From an uncultured Ignavibacteriota bacterium (GTDB lineage Bacteria > Bacteroidota > Ignavibacteria > Palsa-1295), in NCBI GenBank assembly GCA_903900335.1, contig CAIUMP010000050.1, positions 1 to 58,697 of the forward strand: a stretch of DNA of 58,697 bases, given 5' to 3'. A model generated the notes under the pieces. That model saw only the letters and a list, made by a program, of their open reading frames with translations, was not told the DNA's origin and did no database searches. This document shows, piece after piece, positions 47,975 through 56,143 of this stretch. Position 1 is the stretch's first letter; each line of letters opens with the position of its first letter. Made by a program: the position numbers and the translations under genes.

Positions 47975-48556
47975 TCAATCCCTACCCTTCAAGTAGTACG
48001 CAATAATCCAGCAACTAGGTAGCGCCGTCACCACACCCAAGCCAGCTCCCGCTAGCACATCAACTGGGAAATGTGCGCCAACATAGACACGTGAGAGCCC
48101 CACCGCACATGCCAGTGCACAAACGAAGCAACCATTCCAGAACGTCAGTTTGCCCGCACGCTTGTAAGCCCAAAGGAGTACCGTCGCCACTGTGAACGCT
48201 GTCTGAGTGTGTCCCGAAGGCATGGAATTCTGAAACAGTCGCTCGAACATCACGTTGACATACACCCGGCCGGCAGCAATGTCGTCCGCGTAGAACTCTA
48301 GGGGCCTTGGTGTATGGAAAGAGCTCTTCAGCCAATTGAGCAAAAGCCCGCCTACAATCGCTGACAGAACGAGTGATAGGAGATTTATCTTAATTCGCTG
48401 CCGGTCAATCAGTACAATCGCAAGTATCGCTATCGGGAACGTGATCCAGCCATTACCCAGCCAGGTTGCATACCCCAGCCAGATATCATTAAACGCACAC
48501 TTCCAGCCATGGTTAATGGCGAAGAAGAGAGGATTGGAATCGGTAGGATTGATAAG
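47975..48556 (-). CDS. PAP2-family phosphatase, start unresolved
   Basis: All three lipid-phosphatase motifs are present: K-x6-RP (KSSFHTPRP), PSGH (NSMPSGHTQ) and SR-x5-H-x3-D (SRVYVGAHFPVD). The open frame runs for 193 codons from a TAA at 48559-48557, the usual length of the family, and the upstream part reads as normal PAP2 N-terminus (SNPLFFAINHGW, then a helix). Yet no ATG, GTG or TTG occurs before 48343, where a TTG would drop the first membrane helices. A frameshift near 48557 joining the frame beginning GTG TTG GCG is possible, as is an unusual start. Located downstream of frr. Confidence 0.7.
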   Translation of the reverse strand, partial: LINPTDSNPLFFAINHGWKCAFNDIWLGYATWLGNGWITFPIAILAIVLIDRQRIKINLLSLVLSAIVGGLLLNWLKSSFHTPRPLEFYADDIAAGRVYVNVMFERLFQNSMPSGHTQTAFTVATVLLWAYKRAGKLTFWNGCFVCALACAVGLSRVYVGAHFPVDVLAGAGLGVVTALPSCWIIAYYLKGRD

Positions 48557-48610
48557 TTATTTGGAATAGGTTCGCCAACACGGAGGCGGGCGAATCACTT
48601 CGAAGCATCA

Positions 48611-49174
48611 CTACACCGCCATCACTTCCTTCTCTTTTTGCGCGACGATCGCATCAATATCCTTGATGTGATGATCCGTCCGCTTTTGAACGTCATCCTC
48701 GCCGCGTTTGCGATCGTCTTCGGAGAAGTGCTCGGCCTTTTCGGCCTTCTTGAGATGCTCCATCGCATCTCGGCGAACATTACGAACCGAGATCTTCGAC
48801 TCTTCGCCAAACTTCTTCACCAACTTGACGATCTCCTTACGGCGCTCCTCCGTCAACGGTGGCATGGGGACACGGATTACTTGGCCATCGTTCATTGGAT
48901 TGAGTCCCAGATTTGCGTTGCGAATCGCCTTTTCCACAGCACCAAGCAAGCTCTTGTCCCACACCTGGATCGCAATAGTGTGCGCATCTGCAACACTGAG
49001 GTTTCCCACCTGGGTAATCGGTGTCTCTGAGCCGTAGGCCTCAACTCGCACTGTGTCGAGCAGGCCAGTCGTTGCGCGGCCGGTACGGATCTTGGTCATT
49101 TCGTTGCGAAGATTCTCGAGCGCCTTGTTCATGCGCGTTTCGCAATCGTGGAGGATTTCCTTGGTACTATTCAT
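48611..49174 (-). CDS. frr: ribosome recycling factor
   Basis: RRF splits post-termination ribosomes together with EF-G. The 187 residues fit the family length. Typical blocks are seen: KIRTGRATTGLLDTVRVEAYG near the N-terminus, LNPMNDGQVIRVPMPPLTEERRKEIVKLVKK in the middle, and the charged helix ending EDDVQKRTDHHIKDID. ATG start. It follows pyrH by 105 bases in the same orientation, as in most bacteria. Confidence 0.95.
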   Translation of the reverse strand: MNSTKEILHDCETRMNKALENLRNEMTKIRTGRATTGLLDTVRVEAYGSETPITQVGNLSVADAHTIAIQVWDKSLLGAVEKAIRNANLGLNPMNDGQVIRVPMPPLTEERRKEIVKLVKKFGEESKISVRNVRRDAMEHLKKAEKAEHFSEDDRKRGEDDVQKRTDHHIKDIDAIVAQKEKEVMAV

Positions 49175-49279
49175 GATACTCGATACTTTGGGTTATAGGA
49201 GAACGAAAAGACGCTGATCGGCCCCAAAGGGACCATTTCATCATAGTGGGCCCCTAACAATTCAGAACAATCTCCTGGT

Positions 49280-49984
49280 TCAGTGAACCACGCTGCCAAC
49301 GCCATCTTCCGTCAAGACGCGTTGAAGATTTCCCTTCTGATTCATATTGAAGACCACGATCGGGAGCTGATTTTCCTGACACAGTGTGATCGCGGTAAGA
49401 TCCATCACACGCAAGTTCTTCTGGAGAACCTCCATATAGCTTATCGCAGGAATGCGAATGGCATTAAGGTTCTTCTCGGGGTCGGAATCATAAATGCCGT
49501 CAACGCGAGTGCCTTTGAAGACGGCATCAGCGTCAATCTCAACGGCGCGAAGAGCCGCCGCGGTGTCCGTAGTGAAGAACGGATTGCCCGTTCCGCAGCC
49601 GAAAATGACCACTCTCCCCTTCTCCAGATGCCGGACTGCCTTACGACCAATGAACGGCTCCGCAAACTCGCTCATCGTGACAGCAGACATCAGCCGCGTG
49701 TACAACCCCTTCGCCTCGATCGCATTCTGGAGCGCCAACGCATTGATCATCGTTGCGAGCATCCCCATTTGGTCGCCCTGGATGCGGCTGATACCATCGA
49801 TGCTGCCGGAGACGCCCCGATAGATATTGCCGCCACCGACGACAATGCCGATCTCCACGCCAAGCGCCGCGCTCGCGACTACGTCGAGGGCAAATTGCTC
49901 CAGCATTTTTGGGTCAATGCCATACTCGCGCTCGCCCATGAGGGCTTCGCCGGAGAGTTTTAGGAGAATGCGTTTATATTTCAT
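49280..49984 (-). CDS. pyrH: UMP kinase
   Basis: The enzyme phosphorylates UMP to UDP; it belongs to the amino-acid-kinase fold and is a hexamer. 234 residues from the ATG at 49984 (longer starts are unlikely, since family members begin [14 protein letters not shown]). [17 protein letters not shown], and [14 protein letters not shown] are the nucleotide-binding and catalytic blocks. It is the first gene of the pyrH-frr pair after the accessory block that separates it from tsf. No Shine-Dalgarno is evident. Confidence 0.95.
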   Translation of the reverse strand: MKYKRILLKLSGEALMGEREYGIDPKMLEQFALDVVASAALGVEIGIVVGGGNIYRGVSGSIDGISRIQGDQMGMLATMINALALQNAIEAKGLYTRLMSAVTMSEFAEPFIGRKAVRHLEKGRVVIFGCGTGNPFFTTDTAAALRAVEIDADAVFKGTRVDGIYDSDPEKNLNAIRIPAISYMEVLQKNLRVMDLTAITLCQENQLPIVVFNMNQKGNLQRVLTEDGVGSVVH

Positions 49985-50192
49985 GTTGCAAGAAGCCAAA
50001 TCTCCAATTCTGTGGATAGCTTGGGGGGTGAACGAACTCCAAACTTCTTTCGAGCCGCAACGGGACCACAAATGTAAGGGAAACACGTGAAAAATCTAGC
50101 GCATCGAACGCCGCTGCGGGGTTTATTGCGCAAAGCGGATAAGTTACGGATTGTTGTATATTTGCAACTGCCTTCTCGTTCGATCGATTGAA

Positions 50193-50744
50193 ATGCCCCA
50201 GGAAGTACGAATATTTGAGCTTGCCTCGCTCATGGATGCAATTAAAGCAGAAAGCCCGAACACGGATGACTCCCGCGTTCGCGATGCCGCTCAATTTGCG
50301 TACGAATGGTTGCTACTGCACATTTCAATCGATCAGACACCCGCGAGCGAGATTTTAAGCGCTGGGGTTCGACAGGGTTTGAACTATCTACGCCGTGAGA
50401 CACGGTTAGCTCGGAAACACCACACGCTCGACGAGACCAAAGATAAACTGCCTGTGAATGATGGCGGCTCTAACTCCTTTGAGAGACAAAATGCGCTGGA
50501 AACACTACTGCTTTTACTCCCCCTAAACGTGCGACCTATCGTCGAAGCACATTACATTGAAGGGATGAAGTATGAGGAACTCGTTGAACAATTTGGAAAG
50601 TCTGCCGACGCGTTGGAACGGCAAGTTCTTCGGGAGCTCGATAAGCTCCGCCGAAAGATACCAATGATTGAGTGGGAAACCTGGGGGGGGGGGGGGCAAC
50701 GAAAACCACCCAAAAGGCCTCGAAAACACCAGCCAAGAAAATAA
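50193..50744 (+). CDS. sigma-70 region 4-like protein with G14 tract near the 3' end
   Basis: 183 residues from the ATG at 50193. Residues about 108-160 have the sigma-70 region 4 shape: LLLLPLNVRPIVEAHYIEGM, then the helix-turn-helix KYEELVEQFGKSADALERQVLREL. A recognisable region 2 is not obvious, so this may be a divergent ECF-type sigma factor or a related regulator. The last 20 codons follow fourteen G residues (50683-50696). All three frames after the tract are open for about 15-23 codons, giving different basic or polar tails. Divergent from pyrH. Confidence 0.6.
   Translation: MPQEVRIFELASLMDAIKAESPNTDDSRVRDAAQFAYEWLLLHISIDQTPASEILSAGVRQGLNYLRRETRLARKHHTLDETKDKLPVNDGGSNSFERQNALETLLLLLPLNVRPIVEAHYIEGMKYEELVEQFGKSADALERQVLRELDKLRRKIPMIEWETWGGGGQRKPPKRPRKHQPRK
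50683..50696 (+). repeat. homopolymeric G14 tract
   Basis: Fourteen G residues inside the 3' end of the sigma-like gene. Such tracts slip during replication and are classical phase-variation switches; base-calling error is also likely at this length. Confidence 0.85.
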
Positions 50745-50816
50745 TTAAGTAAAAATGAGAAATGCTTGTCGGAAAGGGGCGGAGAAGATGGCTATTGTAT
50801 TAGAGGCCTGAAGCTC

Positions 50817-50914
50817 ATCTGTGGAGGGTCTTTAAAACGCGGAAGCCCGATGGATAAGATCAGGCTCTCCGCAGATTCCTAAGCCCTCAGATCGGGACTT
50901 AAACCGACTGAGGG
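50817..50914 (+). promoter_or_regulatory. structured leader upstream of the small secreted protein
   Basis: Two stem-loops are visible. In the first, ATCTGTGGAG (50817-50826) pairs with CTCCGCAGAT (50867-50876) with one G-U, and an inner AGCC/GGCT. In the second, CCCTCAG (50884-50890) pairs with CTGAGGG (50908-50914), with inner TCGG/CCGA. They end 24 bases before the ATG. No terminator T-run is present. It could be a riboswitch-like leader or a small RNA; this is inferred from fold only. Confidence 0.45.
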
Positions 50915-50938
50915 TAGTATCATTATTTCTCAACTACG

Positions 50939-51250
50939 ATGAAGACATTTTTGTTCGCATTAGCTACATTCTCTGTAGCCGTATTCTGTGTTCCCAAGCC
51001 GGTTTCAAGTCATTGGGAACCTGGCAAATGGTCGGGACCAAACGCCACAGGTAATCGTGTGCAAACAACAGACGACGGTGGTAACGGGGACAAGATAACG
51101 GATTGTAACCCAAATCCAACCATTTGGTGCCAGTACATCGACTGTAATGGAAATCTCTGGCTCGGGGATGAGTCCACGAGCGGAGGACCTACGGGACCGG
51201 GTTCTGGCGACCCATATTTCGCGCAGGTAACGGCGACACCTGTTCCCTAA
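50939..51250 (+). CDS. small secreted protein with three mature Cys
   Basis: 103 residues with a signal peptide of about 24 residues. The mature part is rich in Gly, Asn, Asp and Trp and has Cys56, Cys64 and Cys69 (DCNPNPTIWCQYIDCNGNLWLG), followed by a Gly/Pro-rich tail. No family is recognised. It is followed by a propeller lipoprotein and a thioredoxin-like gene on the same strand. That neighbourhood recalls the small NVEALA-type peptide loci of Bacteroidota, but the leader sequence here lacks that motif. Confidence 0.55.
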   Translation: MKTFLFALATFSVAVFCVPKPVSSHWEPGKWSGPNATGNRVQTTDDGGNGDKITDCNPNPTIWCQYIDCNGNLWLGDESTSGGPTGPGSGDPYFAQVTATPVP

Positions 51251-51319
51251 TTCAATGAGGGGGCTGGTCACTCTTTGAGCAGCCCTCTACAATCAGGTTG
51301 TTATTTTCTTAGCAATAGT

Positions 51320-52555
51320 ATGGGACTTAGAATTGGAGTAACATTTCTAATCGGATTAGTAATGGTGGGCTGTGGCAGTCAGCACGCACCCGAGAGAAAT
51401 CAGGTAATGCGACTGAGCAAGACACAACAGATCACTCTGAAAGAAGAAGGAGATTCTGCAATATCCGTCGTCTCATCAGCGGCAATTTCTCCGAACGGAA
51501 ACTTCTTAGTTATCACGGATTCTCACGCAGGGAATGTAGCTGTTTTCAGAGTGAGCGAGGGTACTCTCAGGAATTTCATATCAACTAGTTCAGCCATTAC
51601 AGACAGCCTTGCATTCTCAGGTGTTTCCAGTTGGGCAACAGGTAGCTATTCGAGCTTAGCGGATACCAGACGGAATAACCCCCAGGCGCTAAAAGAGTTG
51701 CGCAATAGCTACGCTCAAGCTGTCTTTGAGTCAGACTCGACGCTAGCAATACTCGGCGATGTGCGTGCATTGTTTTTGCCTCAAGGTCTCCAAGGTGACC
51801 TATCATGCTATATTGCTCACAGGATGTTCATTGAACGAATGAATCTTAGTGGGCAACCTTCGCGTGTGATCTTCCCAGATGAGAAAAGGCCAGAAACGAC
51901 GTTCGCACGCAGGGGAATCCTCCTTCTCGATGGAAGGGATGGGGGCTATATCGTTAGCGTTGGAAATCAAGATGCAGTGTCGCGAGGACGCTCTGATTCC
52001 GCTCCCACTATTGCGCTGTATGATTTTACCGGCAAGAGGAAATCAAATCTTTCTTTTATCCCTGAAGAATTTCAGCGTTCATCCCTAGGATACAACTACC
52101 TTCAGCCTGTCGGAGCTGTCGACAGCTCAGGCGAGATCGTAATTGGTTATGCACTGACGTCGAAATTCACTGAGTTGAAATCTGCAAAGACCATTGAGAT
52201 TCCAGCGATCACTAGTTCTAACAAGGCATTTTTTTCTTCCGTTACTAGCAAATCCAAAGGAGGCGTAAAACAATTCGATGTAGATCTTACCAATAGCTCC
52301 TGTATTCGAAGTGTGGAGGTGACGGAGCGAGGATACTTTTCATTCATTGTTCAACATGGAACTGGAGACGAGGCAAAAAGGGAAGCGATTGAGTTTTCTC
52401 CCAGCGGTGACCTTGTTCGCGAAGCTGCCTTTCCAGATTTAACCACTCTCGGTTCGATCAGGCATATTTCTTATCATGCTTCTCTAAAGGGATTCCTCTG
52501 TTTGTCAATTTCAAGAGAAGGTAAGCTGATAATGAGCATTTTTCGGTGGAGCTAA
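51320..52555 (+). CDS. propeller-like lipoprotein
   Basis: 411 residues from the ATG at 51320, with lipobox VMVGC. The mature part starts with strands typical of six-bladed beta-propellers (AAISPNGNFLVITDSHAGNVAVFRVSEG) and continues with blades of about 50 residues (GYIVSVGN, APTIALYDFTGK, YFSFIVQHGTGDEAKREAIEFSPSGDLVREAAF). It resembles the six-bladed-propeller lipoproteins found near small exported peptides in Bacteroidota. The next gene starts one base after the stop. Role unknown; ligand or peptide binding at the outer membrane is possible. Confidence 0.6.
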   Translation: MGLRIGVTFLIGLVMVGCGSQHAPERNQVMRLSKTQQITLKEEGDSAISVVSSAAISPNGNFLVITDSHAGNVAVFRVSEGTLRNFISTSSAITDSLAFSGVSSWATGSYSSLADTRRNNPQALKELRNSYAQAVFESDSTLAILGDVRALFLPQGLQGDLSCYIAHRMFIERMNLSGQPSRVIFPDEKRPETTFARRGILLLDGRDGGYIVSVGNQDAVSRGRSDSAPTIALYDFTGKRKSNLSFIPEEFQRSSLGYNYLQPVGAVDSSGEIVIGYALTSKFTELKSAKTIEIPAITSSNKAFFSSVTSKSKGGVKQFDVDLTNSSCIRSVEVTERGYFSFIVQHGTGDEAKREAIEFSPSGDLVREAAFPDLTTLGSIRHISYHASLKGFLCLSISREGKLIMSIFRWS

Positions 52556-52556
52556 C

Positions 52557-53051
52557 ATGACTAAGAACTACCTAACACTTCCTTTTCTGGTGCTGTGCCG
52601 ATTGCTTCTTCAAACCGGGATAGATACTGCCTTTGCTCAGTATCCTCCTCCCCGTCTGCCATTGAATATCGAACAATCAATGCATCTTAGGCATGGCGAA
52701 CGTGCCCTCATACTCTTTGTGAATCCGGGCACATGCTCAGCATGCACAAGTCGTGAGTGTGGGACTGCAGCGCTACTAAGGGCTGAAGGCTATAAGTCTA
52801 CCAGAATTCGTCTTGTTGCCGCAGTCCAAGGGGATCGAGAAGTAGCTTTGCACATCTTTAAACGAACCTACGGATGGGATGAGGAGGCCATTCTCGATAG
52901 TTCTGCTTCTCTCCGCGCAAAACTGTTACTGCCCAAGAATACCCGGGTTGCTGTCTATGGCAGCGACCATCATTTGGCAGGCACCGTTAGTGCGGGAACG
53001 AATGACCTAATCGATTGGTCGCAAGTCCAAAATATTTTGAGATCGCACTGA
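52557..53051 (+). CDS. exported thioredoxin-fold-like protein
   Basis: 164 residues with a hydrophobic N-terminus ending AFAQ near residue 28. LILFVNPGTCSACTSRECG holds a CxxC (Cys60, Ser, Ala, Cys63) after a beta strand, as in thioredoxin-like oxidoreductases, with an extra Cys68. The following RLVAAVQGDREVALHIFKRTYGWDE and RVAVYGSDHHLAGTVS segments fit the rest of the fold. A redox partner for the Cys-bearing neighbour is a reasonable inference. It is cotranscribed with the lipoprotein (one base between). Confidence 0.6.
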   Translation: MTKNYLTLPFLVLCRLLLQTGIDTAFAQYPPPRLPLNIEQSMHLRHGERALILFVNPGTCSACTSRECGTAALLRAEGYKSTRIRLVAAVQGDREVALHIFKRTYGWDEEAILDSSASLRAKLLLPKNTRVAVYGSDHHLAGTVSAGTNDLIDWSQVQNILRSH

Positions 53052-53151
53052 ACAACGGTCTTATCCCTGCGCCCCTGTCACCGTGATGCCAACGCACCAG
53101 GATGGCGGAGTTTGGATAGATGGGCAGTGCTATTCAGTAATGTGTAATTAG
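53041..53151 (+). pseudogene. remnant of a Cys-rich secreted protein C-terminus
   Basis: After the thioredoxin-like gene, one frame (no normal start) reads PCAPVTVMPTHQDGGVWI, then DGQCYSVMCN and a TAG at 53149-53151. The end of the Cys-rich gene at 14008-14681 reads IPCAEAPQDLFSWLPG, ICYSIGHCGGW. The shared pattern PCA...W-x-x-G-x-CYS-x(2-3)-C and its place just before a paralogue of the same T9SS propeller gene suggest a decayed copy. A GTG at 53083 could start a short product, but this is unlikely. Confidence 0.45.
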
Positions 53152-53165
53152 GTTCTGATATAGGG

Positions 53166-54528
53166 ATGCAAACCATAGTCACTTTCACAACTATTTGTGT
53201 GCTCTTGTGCCTGACCTTCGTGTCAGGCGCAAGAGCGCAATATCATTGGCATGTCACCCACGATGCTCAGTTGATCAACAACGGGAAGGCACAATACGAA
53301 TATCTATTCACCGCTGTTGATTGCTCAGGCGATGTCTGTACTGCTGCTGGGGTAGTTCTTGATACCTCCATTCATGCAATTGGTCGTAGCCGTGTAATGT
53401 TTTTTCGAAGTTCCGATCAGGGTAGAAGTTGGGTTGAGCAAGATCCACAGTTACCACCCGGGAGGGGGGACAAAGATCGCATCATCAATCTTGTTCAGCA
53501 GATCGATTCATTGAATGCTGTTGCATTCTCTGATTCAGGTCTCGTCCTGCGCACCTTCGATGGTGGACTTAACTGGGTGCGTCAGGACCTGCATACACTC
53601 GAATATGTTGATGACGTCAATTTTTCTGATCCATTAACAGGAATTGCCATTACGGATCGTGTGATTTCTGACAGTACCATGAGGGCATGTCGGATTCTCA
53701 CTACGACCGATGGTGGCCACAATTGGAAACAGGCGGCGTTCTAGCCACAAACATTTGCACTCTCGTGCCGTTCATTGGGCGGTGGTAAATTTTGGGTCAT
53801 CTCCTACGCTTCCGGGCCGGTTTACAAGACCTCCGATACCTGGGCATCGGTCGACTCCACGCCAGAGATACTTAGTCACGAACCAAGCGTGATCCTCGGA
53901 TATTTTGGGTATAAAGGTGAGGATACATTATTCAGCTACACCTCACGTCAGGAGGGTTCCAAGGTTGTTACACGCCTATTTAGGAGCCTCGATGGTGGCA
54001 CCGTCTGGGACGAAATACATTTGTCCATTGATAGTGTCGTTAGTCCGGGAGCGTATCAGTTGGCGCTTTCATCGCCTAATAACACCCCGACTTTCATGGG
54101 AGGAGGAGTGGCCGGTGGTCGAAGCATATTACGCAGCGAAGATCACGGGATGAGTTGGACGCTCGACTCACTCGCGATCGACACAGCAGTACCATTTTAC
54201 AAGATACCCGCACTTGCAACTTCCAGCCACGGCTATGCAGTCGCGGTCCTAGAAAAGGGGATTCTTGCACGTGGAGAACCGCTAAAGCTGGGTGTGGAGT
54301 CTTACGAGCAAATTGCTTGGAACACGCGCATGTACCCGAATCCAACGACAGACCGGATAACCATCCGATCGGTCGATCAATCGCGCCCTGTCTACTTACA
54401 AACTCAATGAACGCGGTGAACTGAGCCTAAATGTCTCGGCGCTTGCACGCGGGATTTACGCTGTCCTACTCGACCACGACGGAAAGTTGCTCCCAGTGGG
54501 GAAAGTGGCTCTCGTCCCAAGGGAGTAG
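53166..54528 (+). pseudogene. broken paralogue of the YCF48-like T9SS protein at 14675-16069
   Basis: A normal start and signal peptide (ARAQ) and propeller repeats (VLRTFDGGLNWVRQ, ILTTTDGGHNWKQ) are followed by TAG at 53742-53744, in a place where the paralogue has Gln (its codon is CAA): the paralogue reads VPFQAWTTLASC, here AAF-stop-PQTFALSC. The same frame continues to 54410. About 32 bases of the sorting domain are missing near 54390, shifting the frame; the end (NERGELSLNVSALARGIY, LLPVGKVAL) is in another frame, closing at 54528. So there are two independent lesions. The product would be truncated and unsorted. Confidence 0.8.
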
Positions 54529-54559
54529 CTACTTCAAGGCATTCTCTCGTTTTTTCCTT

Positions 54560-54640
54560 CCTCAACTGCATCCTCACAAATCCGGAGAGGGTCACGCCCG
54601 CACCAACTTCCTTCAGAAGATCGTTGATGGTCTTCGGGGC
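54560..54640 (-). pseudogene. second extra copy of the tsf 3' end (divergent)
   Basis: On the minus strand the frame reads PKTINDLLKEVGAGVTLSGF, then VRMQL, aligning with SKTITDLLKEVGAGVTVTGF of tsf. It continues past the normal stop as RKEKTREC. It is same-oriented to tsf and further from it than the 54673 copy. No upstream part of tsf accompanies it. Confidence 0.75.
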
Positions 54641-54672
54641 AGTTCAATCGCCGCCCCGGTTACACTACATTC

Positions 54673-54766
54673 CTACTTCGATTCCCCCAACTGCATCCGC
54701 ACAAACCCGGTCACCGTCACGCCCGCGCCGGCTTCCTTGAGGAGATCGGTAATCGTCTTCGAGGCG
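54673..54766 (-). pseudogene. first extra copy of the tsf 3' end (94 bases)
   Basis: These 94 bases align without gaps to 55228-55321, the last 30 codons plus stop of tsf, with seven differences by eye. Five are synonymous, one swaps TAA for TAG, and one gives Val to Ala. Homology stops abruptly upstream at the GCC codon. The pattern of substitutions is that of a sequence once translated, not of neutral decay. Confidence 0.8.
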
Positions 54767-55156
54767 CGAGCAACGCGGCATTCCTAAATCGACAATAGTT
54801 GGCAGTTCCAGCCACATTAGTTATTATTAATTACATTATTTGCGCCACCTGGAACTTCTGAGCCTATTATTGTGTTCTTTTATGTTGCTTTTGCTCTCGA
54901 CTTGTATGTGGCGGCATAATGGCCTCTGGAGTACACGAACTGCCATATCCCTGCCTGTAAGACGCGGAAGGTCGAGATGATAACGTTAAAAGCCCAAGGG
55001 CACACCGCTTATTGAAGCATTGTCAGGCCCGAGTCCGTTCGGCGTGTTGAGCCGTCCTAGGCCATTCCTTTGGAGACATAACATATCTCGTTCCTTGAAA
55101 TTCTATTGTGTCCCGAAGCAGTGTACGATGCCATGGGACTAACGAATCAGCTCCGC
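54767..55156. other. intergenic region between tsf tail copies and tsf
   Basis: No gene is seen in these 390 bases. The first part is AT-rich (TTATTATTAATTACATTATT). No integrase or insertion sequence remains. The terminator of tsf lies at its right edge. Confidence 0.4.
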
Positions 55157-55194
55157 AAAAAAAAAAGCGGCGCTATGAACAATAGCACCGCTTT
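55157..55194 (-). terminator. intrinsic terminator of tsf
   Basis: Minus strand: AAAGCGGTGCTA pairs with TAGCGCCGCTTT (one G-U), then ten T residues. A textbook Rho-independent terminator 34 bases after the tsf stop. Confidence 0.9.
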
Positions 55195-55227
55195 CAAATT
55201 ATTCAGACGAAAGGTCTCGTTGCGTTC

Positions 55228-56070
55228 TTACTTCGATTCCCCCAACTGCATCCTGACAAACCCGGTCACCGTCACGCCCGCGCCGACTTCCTTCAGAAGA
55301 TCGGTGATCGTCTTCGAGGCGTCCTTTACGAAGCTCTGTTCGAGCAGGCAATTCTCCTGGAAGTACTTGTTCAGCTTGCCCTTGGCAATATTGTCGATCA
55401 TCTCTTCCTTCTTGCCCTCGTTGCGGAGCTGCGTGCGATAGATGTCGAGTTCACGCTCGATCTGATCTGGCGGCGTAGAGTCGCGGCTGAGCGCGATGGG
55501 GTTCATCGCGGCGATCTGCATGGCGATGTCGCGTCCGAGCGACGGATGAGCGTCGGTACCGGATACGGCAACAAGCACTCCCAGCTTTGCACCTGGATGG
55601 ATGTAGCTGGTCACAAAACCGTTCGGCTCCGAGAGCATCTCGAAGCGGCGCGCATCAAGCTTCTCGCCCATGCGACCCGTCTGCGCACCGACCTCTTCCG
55701 AGATCGTCGCACCATTGGAAAGCTTAGACATGAGGAATTCCTCGTGGGAGTTCGGACGAGCTGTGAGCGCTGCGTCTGCAATGTCCTGCGCAAAACGAAT
55801 GAATGACTCATTGCGCGCAACGAAGTCGGTCTCCGAATTGACTTCTGCGATGACCGCGTGCTTGTTGTCAATAGCTACGCTTGCGACGATGGCGCCTTCC
55901 TTGGCCTCACGATCGGAGCGCTTTGCAGCCGAGGCAGCACCCTTCTTGCGAAGAATATCAATGGCCTTCTGCTCATCGCCACCCGCTTCTTCGAGTGCCT
56001 TCTTACAATCTCCCATACCTGCGCCAGTCTTGTCGCGCAGTTGACGTACTTGCTCTGCTGAAATTGCCAT
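55228..56070 (-). CDS. tsf: translation elongation factor Ts
   Basis: EF-Ts exchanges GDP on EF-Tu. 280 residues, normal length. The UBA-like N-terminus carries the first signature QLRDKTGAGMGDCKKALEEAGG (residues 9-30), and SETDFVARNESF near 79 is the second signature. The C-terminal block ends KTITDLLKEVGAGVTVTGF, VRMQLGESK. It follows rpsB by 73 bases in the same orientation. Two extra copies of its last 30 codons lie downstream. Confidence 0.96.
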   Translation of the reverse strand: MAISAEQVRQLRDKTGAGMGDCKKALEEAGGDEQKAIDILRKKGAASAAKRSDREAKEGAIVASVAIDNKHAVIAEVNSETDFVARNESFIRFAQDIADAALTARPNSHEEFLMSKLSNGATISEEVGAQTGRMGEKLDARRFEMLSEPNGFVTSYIHPGAKLGVLVAVSGTDAHPSLGRDIAMQIAAMNPIALSRDSTPPDQIERELDIYRTQLRNEGKKEEMIDNIAKGKLNKYFQENCLLEQSFVKDASKTITDLLKEVGAGVTVTGFVRMQLGESK

Positions 56071-56108
56071 AACTAAAATACTAAATGCTAATTCTTACCA
56101 ATACTACA

Positions 56109-56142
56109 CCTCTCTCCACAAAAAGGAAGAGAGGCTGGGGAG
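56109..56142. repeat. palindromic CCTCTCTCC...GGCTGGGGAGG element
   Basis: CCTCTCTCC and GGAAGAGAGG flank a short A-rich loop, then CTGGGGAGGTT, between rpsB and tsf. It is related to the two elements between rpsI and rpsB. Confidence 0.6.
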
Positions 56143-56143
56143 G

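Noticed and set aside
54431-54787. A 118-codon plus-strand frame
   Set aside because: It covers the end of the broken T9SS paralogue and the antisense of the tsf tail copies; no protein features.
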